In this document: piece after piece, positions 17,604 to 25,337 of the stretch
How the letters are laid out: the number at the start of each line of letters is the position of its first letter
Numbering within the stretch: the stretch's first letter is position 1
Source of the DNA: Planctomycetaceae bacterium
GTDB taxonomy: Bacteria; Planctomycetota; Phycisphaerae; Phycisphaerales; UBA1924
Assembly: GCA_021294835.1 (NCBI GenBank)
Contig: JAJTDF010000031.1
Location: 1-49,102, forward strand
DNA length: 49,102 nt
Direction: 5' to 3'
The notes under the pieces: generated by a model
The model's input: only the letters and a program-made list of their open reading frames with translations
Databases searched by the model: none
What the model was told of the DNA's origin: nothing
Translations under genes and position numbers: made by a program

Positions 17604-18508
17604 ACGCCGGCCTGAACACCCGCCGGGGCTGAGGTGGCGGCGGAGGCGCCTGCTGTCGCGGCACCAATCCTCGTGCCAATCTACCACCATTCGACCTGCC
17701 GCCGCCATGGCGGCAAAGCGTGGAGATCGCGAGGCTCCAACCGAAGACCTTGCCGTGCACTGATCTTTCGATCGCGTGGGCGCGAGGCGGCGTGAATCGA
17801 ATTCATGCGTGCCGGAACATGCTCCGGCTGTACCGACGGTCCCGCCATGCGGCCAACGCATTGCGATCTGGCTGCAGCTCGCAGACATAACTGCGTCGGT
17901 GGCTCTTCCGGTCGCCAGTCTCTGTGGCGGCCTGTACCGATCAACCCAGGGGGAAACTGGGCGAGCGAGGCGTACAGCAGGGGCTTGACCGTGACAGCCG
18001 GTCTGAAGGGGTGCGCCGTCTGGGACTGCCAGGCGCTGCAGGTACGTTCTTGGGGAGAGTGTTCTGGCCGCCTTGTCGGGCCGAGAACTCCCGGGAGCCG
18101 GAGTGGGCTGTGGCTCACCCACCCGTCTGGCCGGCGGGGACGGCGGCGGGAACGACCGCGGTGCGCACCCGCCGACTGCGTTAGCGTTTCAAGCCGGGGG
18201 TGTGCCCGCGATGCCCGCAGGACCTGTCGACGCTCTGACCGGCAGCCACCTGCCCGGAGTGCGGCATGATGCGCAACGATGCGAGGGTGAGCAGTACGGA
18301 CGGAATTGAGCAGCCCCGACGCAGATGATCGCCTGGTTGACCGAAGCGTCCGCCGGGCGGCAAGCACCGGAGGACAGCCGCCGGCTTGGCAGCCCTGCAA
18401 GATCACCATCAATCTGCCGCCAACCCACTCCTCACACGCCAAACTCATCGTTCCACATTTCAGCAGGCTGCGGCCGTCGGTTCCCGAATCGGATCTGTGG
18501 AACGTGGT
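17604..18508. other. About 900-base gap with a broken zinc-ribbon fragment
   Basis: No intact gene is supported. At 18203-18270 on the plus strand the reading is CPRCPQDLSTL, a TGA stop, then PAATCPECGMM. It resembles the two-knuckle CPxCxYDLxGL...CPECG zinc ribbons of planctomycete proteins. The in-frame stop and lack of a start mark it as a remnant. The remaining open frames on both strands have no domain features. Confidence 0.4.
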
Positions 18509-19354
18509 TCAGCGCTTGGGCTGAGCGGGCGCAGCGCCAGCCGCGATCGGCTCCACCAGGAACGTCACGTTCACCGAGGACTGAACGGCAATGGTCCCGG
18601 GCTCGATCTGGCCGTCCATGCCGGCAGCCTCGGCGGCGACGCGGTTGGAGAGTTGCGACATCGGCCGCCAGCCGTTGTCGTTCTCGGTGGAGGTGGCGTC
18701 CTTGATGCCGATGATCCGCAGTCCGAGGGCGGCTGCGAGGACGTCGGCCTTGGAGCGAGCGGCCTGGGCGGCGAGCGTGAGGGCCTCGCTGCGGGCCTTG
18801 AGGGCGTCGGCGAGTTCGAACTGCACGCCCTCGATGCGGTTGGCGCCGGCGGCGACAGCGACGTCCATGACCTTGCCAATAGCGGCGGGGTCGGCAATGC
18901 GGACGCGGATCATGCTCGTCGCGTCGTAGCCCAGCAGGGTGCGACGCTGGTCGCCGTTGTCGTTGCTGTAGCGGTAGGCGGGGGCGAGATCCACGCGGGA
19001 GGTCTGGATCTTCATGCCCTTGATGGCCATCCCTTCAGGCCCGGAGCCCAGCGGGCGAAGGGCGGCGAGGATCTTCTCGGTGGCGGCGGCGGCTTCGGAC
19101 GCGGCCTCGGCGGCGGTCTTGGCGCGGATGTCAACCCCGAGCACGACGACGGCGAAGTCGGGCTTGGCATCCACGCGGCCGGAACCGGAGATGGTCAGCA
19201 CGGGCTGGAGGGGTGCCGCGGCAGGCGCCTGCATGGACGCTGCGGAGGCGGCCTCGGTGGTGCTCCCGGCACGGGCGGGCAACGCAGAGGCGGCCAGGCC
19301 GGTGAGAGCGGCGACAAGGAAGGTGGCGGAAGCGAAGCGGTGGGCCGAGTGCAT
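18509..19354 (-). CDS. Exported SIMPL-domain (DUF541) protein
   Basis: A 281-residue protein with a signal peptide cut near LPARA-G (about residue 30), then a SIMPL domain from ISGSGRVDAKPDFAVVVLGV to the end. Matching elements are the early ISGSGxVxAxPD strand, the long Ala/Glu helix KTAAEAASEAAAATEKILAAL, and a later helix ALKARSEALTLAAQAARSKA before LGLRIIGIKD. SIMPL proteins form periplasmic oligomers; their role here is not known. The ATG at 19354 follows CGGAG at 10 bases. Upstream G- and C-tracts (19430-19562) open a false extension that I excluded. Confidence 0.88.
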   Translation of the reverse strand: MHSAHRFASATFLVAALTGLAASALPARAGSTTEAASAASMQAPAAAPLQPVLTISGSGRVDAKPDFAVVVLGVDIRAKTAAEAASEAAAATEKILAALRPLGSGPEGMAIKGMKIQTSRVDLAPAYRYSNDNGDQRRTLLGYDATSMIRVRIADPAAIGKVMDVAVAAGANRIEGVQFELADALKARSEALTLAAQAARSKADVLAAALGLRIIGIKDATSTENDNGWRPMSQLSNRVAAEAAGMDGQIEPGTIAVQSSVNVTFLVEPIAAGAAPAQPKR

Positions 19355-19603
19355 GGGAAACTCCGGTAGCGGACAGGATGGACACACGAACAGACACACA
19401 CAAACACAGCGAACGGCAAACACGCCTGCGGGGGCGGGGGGCGGACGGGGGCGGATGGGGCACGGCGGTTGGGACGGCCTCGTCCAGACGCCTTTGCCCT
19501 TCACCATACTCCTTCACCCCCTTCACCCCCCCTTTCCCCACCCACCCCCCACTTTGCCCCGTGGCCCACCGCAGGCTGTTTTCGCAGATGGGGACGCGTG
19601 GTT
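19355..19603. other. Leader with opposing G- and C-tracts
   Basis: The plus strand has repeated GGGG runs at about 19430-19475 and CCCC runs at about 19505-19562, which can pair with each other or form quadruplexes on either strand. It separates the SIMPL gene from the beta-barrel gene. I see no gene and no clear promoter. Confidence 0.35.
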
Positions 19604-20470
19604 TCAGAACAGGATGCGCCAGCCGATCACAACCGCCAGGTTGGTCTTGGCGCGATTCTCGACGCTGCTCTGCACGGGGATCTGCACCCCCAGTTCCAGG
19701 GCATACGAGCGGGCCTCGTAAAGGATGCCCGGGGAAAGCCGCAGTTCGCTCTGGCCGTTCATCTCATACAGGCCGTTAAGTTCAAGCGTGAGGTAGGTGG
19801 CGGCGGTGGTGTCGGCGGTGTAGGCGACGGGGTCGATGCGGTAGAGGACGGCGGAGTCGAAGCGGAGGGCGTCGGCGGCGCCGTCGCCGGCGATGTGGGT
19901 GCCGGTGCCGGAGGTGTTGAACTTGTAGGAGAGGCCCTGATTGAACCCCCAGCGGCCGAAGATGGCCATGGCGACGCCGCCGACGAAGGGGTCGAAGGTC
20001 TCGGAGGAGAAGCGGTTGTCGCCGGAGGGGACCTCAACACCGGCGATGAGGCTGGCACGAATGGTGTCGATGGGCGAGAGGTCGTTGTTGTAGAAGCGGT
20101 ACTTGAGTGAGACCGGCAGGTCGGCAAAGCCGGAGTCGGTGTCGGTGCGGCCGGAGGTGGTGGTGCGGATGGAGGCGAGGTAGATGGGAGACTCGATGTT
20201 CAGCGACAGCGTGCCGGTGAGGCCGACGGAGAGGCTGTTCCAGGCGATGATGTCGGTGCCGTCGCGTTCGCCGGTGTGGGGGTCGGTGCCCTTGCGTTCG
20301 TAGCGCAGTTGCTGGCGGAAGGCGACGGCGCCGGCGGAGGGCTGGGTGGCGGCGTCGGTGAACAGGGGTTCCTGGGCGGACGCGGAGAAGGCGGGGCCCA
20401 GGAGGGCGAGGGTGATGGCTACGCCGGCCAGGGGGCCGGCGGGAAGAGTGGTGCTGTTCATGTGGTACAT
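19604..20470 (-). CDS. Outer-membrane beta-barrel (transporter/MetA-like family)
   Basis: A 288-residue protein with a signal peptide ending at ASAQ (about residue 32). The body is alternating beta strands such as LPVSLKYRFYNNDLSPID, GVEVPSGDN, LELNGLYEMNG and a terminal strand ending IGWRILF. The C-terminal Phe is the usual outer-membrane assembly signal. It resembles the loose family annotated as transporter or MetA-pathway-like outer membrane proteins. It lies 60 bases behind the heavy-metal-associated lipoprotein, which suggests a shared metal-handling role. MYHM versus the internal Met at residue 4 are equivalent start choices. Confidence 0.8.
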   Translation of the reverse strand: MYHMNSTTLPAGPLAGVAITLALLGPAFSASAQEPLFTDAATQPSAGAVAFRQQLRYERKGTDPHTGERDGTDIIAWNSLSVGLTGTLSLNIESPIYLASIRTTTSGRTDTDSGFADLPVSLKYRFYNNDLSPIDTIRASLIAGVEVPSGDNRFSSETFDPFVGGVAMAIFGRWGFNQGLSYKFNTSGTGTHIAGDGAADALRFDSAVLYRIDPVAYTADTTAATYLTLELNGLYEMNGQSELRLSPGILYEARSYALELGVQIPVQSSVENRAKTNLAVVIGWRILF

Positions 20471-20530
20471 GGGGTCAGGCCCTGTTGAAGAGGGTGAGAG
20501 CGGAAGCCGGTTGCCGAAGATGGCGGCGGC

Positions 20531-20905
20531 TTACTGGGTGCGGATCTCGACGAGGGTGAAGCCGGTGTTGGCGACGGCCTTGGCCAGAGCGGACCGCGTG
20601 GGGGCGGCGCCGGCGAGGAAGTCCACGGTGACGAAGCCAGTGGACATGTCGATCTGCACGTCGGTGACGCCATTGAGGCGGCGGAGCTGGGTGTCGATGT
20701 TGTTGGCGCACAGCGGGCAGGACATGCCCTTGATGATCAGCGTGGCCTGGGTGCCGTTCACCGGCGAGTTGTCGGCGAGCAGCGCGGCAGCGGCCGGGTC
20801 AGCGGCGGCGCCGCCGGAGGCGCAGCCCCCGAGGCTGACCACGGCGAGCAGGCCGGCGGCGGAGAGAGCAAGAGCGGGGATGGAACGAAAAGCGTGACGA
20901 GTCAT
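20531..20905 (-). CDS. Lipoprotein with heavy-metal-associated (HMA) domain
   Basis: 124 residues. A signal peptide with lipobox SLGGC (Cys at 28) predicts a lipid anchor. The mature part from about residue 54 is a single HMA fold with the metal motif GMSCPLCANNID; CxxC binds Cu(I) or another soft metal in CopZ and MerP. The remaining strands are VTDVQIDMSTGFVTVDF and FTLVEIRTQ. A lipid-tethered HMA domain outside the cytoplasm would act as a periplasmic metal carrier. The ATG at 20905 follows GGAGG. Probably co-transcribed with the beta-barrel gene. Confidence 0.9.
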   Translation of the reverse strand: MTRHAFRSIPALALSAAGLLAVVSLGGCASGGAAADPAAAALLADNSPVNGTQATLIIKGMSCPLCANNIDTQLRRLNGVTDVQIDMSTGFVTVDFLAGAAPTRSALAKAVANTGFTLVEIRTQ

Positions 20906-21120
20906 GGGATGGAACCTCCGAACCGGACGCGGAACGGGCGTGCCCGCCGGGCCCGGACGTTGTGCATTGGATCAATGGAAAGATGGACGAAAACGCCAGA
21001 AGCACGAAGAGCGCAGGCGGCGTGCGACCGGCCGGGCGAGGCCCGACGGGCGCAGGACCGCCTCAAGGGGAGGGGGTGCTCACGCGAAATGCGCGTGGCA
21101 CAGCCGGCCCCTGCTGGGCT

Positions 21121-21516
21121 TCAGGTTCGCCAGATGCAGAGCAGGGCGCAGCGGCCGGAAGGGGAGGCCCACATGGAGTTGTGGGCCTCAGCGGGCCGGG
21201 CCGTAGGAAAAACAGGCCGACCGCCGAAGAACATCGGCAGGCCGTCGAGCGACGGCGGGAGGGCGGCTAGGAGCAGCGCGAGAGTGCCCGAACGCTGATC
21301 GCCGGGCGATGAAGGGAGGGCGGGAACGGCGGGGTCGCCGTGGGGGCGTTCGGCGGTGCCGCAGATGCAGGCCTCGCCGCAGCAGCAGCCGGTCTGCTCG
21401 CACGGGGCGGCGATGACGACCGGCATATGGGCAGAGCAGGCGATGGCCCAGCCGGAGGCCACCGGCGAAAGCAGCAGGCACAGGATGGCCAGCAGTCGCA
21501 TCATCAGGGGACCCAC
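21121..21516 (-). CDS. Cys-rich exported protein
   Basis: 131 residues with a signal peptide (about 1-25, LLSPVASGWA). The mature N-terminus has a dense cysteine motif, CEQTGCCCGEACICG, containing six Cys in 15 residues. The C-terminus ends RCALLCIWRT. The central part is Pro/Gly-rich. I do not recognise the family; the Cys cluster and position upstream of an HMA lipoprotein suggest metal binding. The Met at residue 5 or 6 gives a shorter signal peptide. It is 215 bases upstream of the HMA gene, so may have its own transcript. Confidence 0.65.
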   Translation of the reverse strand: MGPLMMRLLAILCLLLSPVASGWAIACSAHMPVVIAAPCEQTGCCCGEACICGTAERPHGDPAVPALPSSPGDQRSGTLALLLAALPPSLDGLPMFFGGRPVFPTARPAEAHNSMWASPSGRCALLCIWRT

Positions 21517-21565
21517 GGTGCTCTACGAACGCGGGCAGGGGCGGGTTCGGACGTGCCGGGGACGC

Positions 21566-22585
21566 TCAGGTGAGCGGCCCCTTCTCGCCGACGGACTGGG
21601 TGCCGCCGCCGGCGATGGCCGATCGCATGAGGGTGTCGGCCTGCACGTTCTTCAGGCGGTAGTAGTCCATGATGCCCAGGTTGCCGGAGCGGAAGGACTC
21701 GGCGATGGCCTTGGGGATATCGGCCTCGGCGAGGACGACCAAGGCCTTGTTCTCTTCGATCTTGGCCTTGTTCTCCTGTTCCAGGGCCAGGGCCAGGGCG
21801 CGACGCTTCTCGGCCTCGGCCTGGAATCGCTTCTTGTCGGCCTCGGCCTGGGCGGCCTGGAGCTGGGCGCCGATGTTCTCGCCGACGTCGATGTCGGCGA
21901 TGTCGATGGAGAGGATCTCGAAGGCGGTGCCGGCATCGAGGCCCTTGGCCATGACAGTCTTGGAGATGTTGTCGGGGTTCTCGAGCACCTGCTTGTGGGT
22001 GATGGCCGAGCCGATGGTGGTGACGATGCCCTCACCGACGCGAGCGATGATGGTCTCTTCGGTAGCGCCGCCGACCAGGCGGGCGATGTTGGTGCGGACG
22101 GTGACGCGGGCCTTGGCCTTGAGCTGGATGCCGTCCTGAGCGACGGCGTCGATGGTGGAGCGGGGGCCGTTCTGGGCCGGGCAGTCGATGACCTTGGGGT
22201 TGACGGAGGTCTGGACGGCGTCGAAGAGGTCGCGGCCGGCCAGGTCGATAGCGGTGGCGGTGTCCCAACCGAGGTTGATCTTGGCGCCCTTGGCGGCGAT
22301 CAGGGCGGAGATGACCTGGGGCACGCGGCCTCCGGCGAGGTAGTGGGTTTCAAGCTGGTTGGTGGAGATGTCCAGGCCGGACTTGACGGCCCGGATGCGG
22401 GAGTAGACGACGGTCTTGAGATCGACCTTGCGCAGCCGCATGCCGACCAGTTCCAGCAGGCCGACCTTGGCGTTGGAGAACAGGGCCTGGATGTAGAGGT
22501 TGATGAACTGGCCGACGATGAAGACGAAGATGAGCGCGATGACGCCGACGATGATTCCGACGACAATCCAGATGGAGTTACCCAT
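21566..22585 (-). CDS. floA: Flotillin-like protein FloA
   Basis: A 339-residue membrane scaffold protein of the FloA/YqfA type, which organises functional membrane microdomains. TM segment about residues 5-28, then a re-entrant part ([20 protein letters not shown]), a PHB/SPFH region ([20 protein letters not shown] to IVTTIGSA), and an Ala/Glu coiled coil ([20 protein letters not shown]). It ends at about the normal FloA length. The ATG at 22585 follows GAAGGAAG. The frame continues upstream but that part is Arg/Pro/Ser noise. A TATACT box lies 137 bases upstream. It could assist FtsH, a known flotillin client in Bacillus; that link is inference. Confidence 0.95.
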   Translation of the reverse strand: MGNSIWIVVGIIVGVIALIFVFIVGQFINLYIQALFSNAKVGLLELVGMRLRKVDLKTVVYSRIRAVKSGLDISTNQLETHYLAGGRVPQVISALIAAKGAKINLGWDTATAIDLAGRDLFDAVQTSVNPKVIDCPAQNGPRSTIDAVAQDGIQLKAKARVTVRTNIARLVGGATEETIIARVGEGIVTTIGSAITHKQVLENPDNISKTVMAKGLDAGTAFEILSIDIADIDVGENIGAQLQAAQAEADKKRFQAEAEKRRALALALEQENKAKIEENKALVVLAEADIPKAIAESFRSGNLGIMDYYRLKNVQADTLMRSAIAGGGTQSVGEKGPLT

Positions 22586-23103
22586 GAATCTTCCTTCTGA
22601 GGCGACTGAACACGGGACGAGGCCGTCCCGGCGAATGGACGAGGACGCTTGACGGCTGCCTGAGGGGCTTTGCACCGGCGGGGGCCTGCCCCCCGGAGGC
22701 GATGCCTCTCGCAGCATGCCCAGTATAGGGGGAAGGTCCAAGAAAGGGCGAACTGGGATGCAGGAGCCGGAGCGACTTGGCGGCTGCCCCCCCGGATGTG
22801 GCGACGGGATACTTGCGGAAATCGGAGCAGTCGATGAGACCGGGCACAAGTCGCCGTGTCTCCGCGAGGGCGGCTGGCGGAGGAACTCCAGGGAGCGAAG
22901 CCGGGCAAGGGAGCGCGGAGCCGGCGGAGGGGGCGCACGGGAGCATGAATGGCCGGCATCATGGTCGGGCGTACGGCCCCTCCTGACGGTGACCGGCATG
23001 AACGAGAGGGGGTCCGCAGACGACTACCGAAAGCCGATCAAGCGACTACGCTGGAGTTGCCAGACCGTTCGCCCACCCACCGTGTCCCGCCTCGGCATGC
23101 CGC
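22586..23103. promoter_or_regulatory. Divergent intergenic region with floA -10 box
   Basis: About 520 bases between floA (minus) and the GH10-like gene (plus). On the minus strand TATACT at 22722-22727 is a likely floA -10 box, without a clear -35. Between it and floA, CCGGCGGGGGC...GCCCCCCGG (about 22675-22696) can form a strong leader hairpin. No gene is supported; no promoter for the plus-strand gene is evident. Confidence 0.35.
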
Positions 23104-24810
23104 ATGCTCAAGTTCGCCGTCTTTGACTCAGCCCCTTTGTCGCCCGCGGGTGCCGCGGGGCTCCCGGTTCCGGCCAAGGGCTTTCTGCTGCGGCATGCCC
23201 ATCTTCTCGGGCCGGATGACGTGGCGATTCCGTCGGAGATCGGGTTTGCTGACGGGTACATCACGGCAAGCAAGCGGATCACCGGGGCGGCAGCGATCAG
23301 CCTGCAGGTGAATGTGCCGCCGGCGACGGGGAGCCGGAACGGGGGGCGGCTGAACCTGCGGACGTGCCTGCTGCCCGAGCGTGCGGAGCCGTATCTGCTG
23401 ACGCTGGAGCTGGCGCGGCACCAGGTGATGATGCTGCTGACCAAGCTTGAGGAATGGGGTCTGTTTGACCGCGGTCAGGAAGAGCCGGCCATGGCACGGG
23501 TGACGGCAGCCCTGGAGGCGTTCACGACGGCGCTGGTGGAATCGCAGCGGGCGGGGGGCAAGGGGTTCACGCCGACGGCGGAGAAGTGGGCACGGGCCGC
23601 GTTGTCGGAATCGCTGGCGGCGGGCGAGCAGTTGTGCCTGCTGTGTTCGCGGATCGCGCACCAGCGGCGGCTGGCGGGATCGCTGACGGAGATGGCCGGG
23701 GCGCGGCTCTCGGCGGAGGACGTGTCCGACCATGACGCCAAGGACGCGCCGTCTCACGCGGCGCACCACCATTCCGGCGGGGTGGTGCTCGCGGACGCTC
23801 CGGCGATCGGCTGTGCCATCAATCCGGCGGCGTTCACGCCTGAATGGGCGTTGCTGGCGCAGCAGCATTTCGACTTTGTGTCGATGCCGATGCGATGGGT
23901 GGACCTTGAGCCGTCCGAGGGGAAATACGCCTACCAGCGAACGGACAAGTGGATTGAGTGGGCGATCCGGACGGCGAGGCTGCCGGTGCACGCCGGGCCG
24001 ATTCTGGACACCTCGCCCCGGTGCGTGCCCCGGTGGCTGGCGATCTGGGAGCACGACTACGAAACGCTGCGCGACGTGGTGGTGGAGCACTTCAAGGCAG
24101 TGGTGACGCGGTATCGCCGCACGGTGAGCGTGTGGAACGTGGCGTCGGGGCTGTGCGGGGTGGGCGGCATCACGCTGAGCCCAGAGCAGGCGATGGACCT
24201 GACGCGGACGTGCGTGCTGGTGGTCAAGAAGCTGCAGCCGACGGCGCGGGTGATCGTGGAGATCGCCCACCCGTGGGGCGAGTACACCGGGACGCCCAGG
24301 GGCAGCCGGACGGTGCCGCCGATGATCTACGGAGAACTGATCAACCAGATGCAGGCGCCGGTGGACGCGTTCGGGGTGCGGCTGCAGATGGGGACGGGTG
24401 AGGCGGGGCGGGCGTGCCGCGACCTGCTGGCGGTCTCGGCAATGCTGGACCGGGTGGGTGCGCTGGAACGGCCGGTGGCGGTGACGGTGCTGGGAGCGCC
24501 GAGCACGCCGGCAAACGTGCCGGAGGATGCGCTTGAGCCGGGGGTGTGGGGCGGCAGCGGCGACAACGCCAGCGGGTGGACCGCCGAGACGCAGGCTGCC
24601 TGGGCGACGGCGGTGGCGCGGATCGCGGCCACCAAGCCGTACGTGAGCAGCGTGTGCTGGCAGGACCTGTATGACTGCCCGCCGGGTGTGGCCCCGGCCG
24701 GGGAGATGACCGGCGGCGGGCTGGTGTCGGCGACGCTGGCGGCCAAGCCGGCGCTGGCGGCGCTCAGCGGGCTGCGCAACACGCTGCGGAATCGGCAACC
24801 CTTGAACTGA
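23104..24810 (+). CDS. GH10-like TIM-barrel protein, probably not an active xylanase
   Basis: 568 residues. The N-terminal 215 residues hold a beta-rich part and helices; a His-rich linker follows (SHAAHHHSGG). From about residue 238 it reads GCAINPAAFTPEWALLAQQH then FDFVSMPMRWVDLEPSEGKY, the start of a GH10 barrel. The sites of the two catalytic glutamates are altered: strand 4 has VSVWNVASGL in place of WDVVNE, and strand 7 has VAVTVLGAPS in place of a TELD-type motif. No signal peptide is seen. It is 14 bases upstream of the ComEA-like gene. A binding or divergent role is inferred. Confidence 0.75.
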   Translation: MLKFAVFDSAPLSPAGAAGLPVPAKGFLLRHAHLLGPDDVAIPSEIGFADGYITASKRITGAAAISLQVNVPPATGSRNGGRLNLRTCLLPERAEPYLLTLELARHQVMMLLTKLEEWGLFDRGQEEPAMARVTAALEAFTTALVESQRAGGKGFTPTAEKWARAALSESLAAGEQLCLLCSRIAHQRRLAGSLTEMAGARLSAEDVSDHDAKDAPSHAAHHHSGGVVLADAPAIGCAINPAAFTPEWALLAQQHFDFVSMPMRWVDLEPSEGKYAYQRTDKWIEWAIRTARLPVHAGPILDTSPRCVPRWLAIWEHDYETLRDVVVEHFKAVVTRYRRTVSVWNVASGLCGVGGITLSPEQAMDLTRTCVLVVKKLQPTARVIVEIAHPWGEYTGTPRGSRTVPPMIYGELINQMQAPVDAFGVRLQMGTGEAGRACRDLLAVSAMLDRVGALERPVAVTVLGAPSTPANVPEDALEPGVWGGSGDNASGWTAETQAAWATAVARIAATKPYVSSVCWQDLYDCPPGVAPAGEMTGGGLVSATLAAKPALAALSGLRNTLRNRQPLN

Positions 24811-24824
24811 AAGCGTGCCGGGCG

Positions 24825-25256
24825 ATGACCGAGCAGGGGCAAGGCGAGCGTGACTGGACGGCGGGGCCCGCCAAGTGGGCGGCGGTGGCGGTGCTGCTGC
24901 TGGCGGCGGGAGCGCTGGTGTCGTGGTCAAGCGGGCGGCGGACGCGGGTGGAACTGGTGCGGGCGCCGGCGGCGGAGGTGACCGTGAGCGGCCCGGGCGA
25001 GGTGGTGGTGGTGCGGGCACCCGGCCAGGGGGGCGAGGGGCCGGAGGCGACGCGGACGCTTGGGCGGGTGAACATCAACACCGCGACGGCGGCGGAACTG
25101 GAGTTGCTGCCGGGCATCGGGGCAACTTTGGCGGGCCGCATTATCGAGGACCGGGGGGCCAAGGGGCGGTTTGCGGCGGTGGAGGATCTGCTGCGGGTGC
25201 GGGGTGTTCACCGGGGAACGGTGGAGGGGCTGCGGTCGCTGGTGACCGCCGACTAA
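24825..25256 (+). CDS. ComEA-like helix-hairpin-helix membrane protein
   Basis: 143 residues. One TM segment at about 18-33 (AAVAVLLLAAGALVSW), a linker, then a double HhH domain from VNINTATAAELELLPGIG and LAGRIIEDRGAKGRFAAVED to the end. This matches the DNA-binding part of ComEA, the periplasmic receptor of transformation pilus systems. No other competence gene is in the window, so a DNA-uptake role is inference. It lies between a GH10-like gene and mfd with short spacings (14 and 81 bases), which suggests one transcript. Confidence 0.88.
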   Translation: MTEQGQGERDWTAGPAKWAAVAVLLLAAGALVSWSSGRRTRVELVRAPAAEVTVSGPGEVVVVRAPGQGGEGPEATRTLGRVNINTATAAELELLPGIGATLAGRIIEDRGAKGRFAAVEDLLRVRGVHRGTVEGLRSLVTAD

Positions 25257-25337
25257 CCTGCGGGCAGTACGTGTGGGCGACCCCGGGACGGCGCTGGTGC
25301 GTCGACGCGGGCGTGCGCGCGTTGGTGCGGCCAAGCC

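Noticed and set aside
17681-18448. 255-codon minus-strand frame
   Set aside because: Arg/Ala/Pro-rich without domain, and overlapping frames on the other strand are equally long; probably chance.
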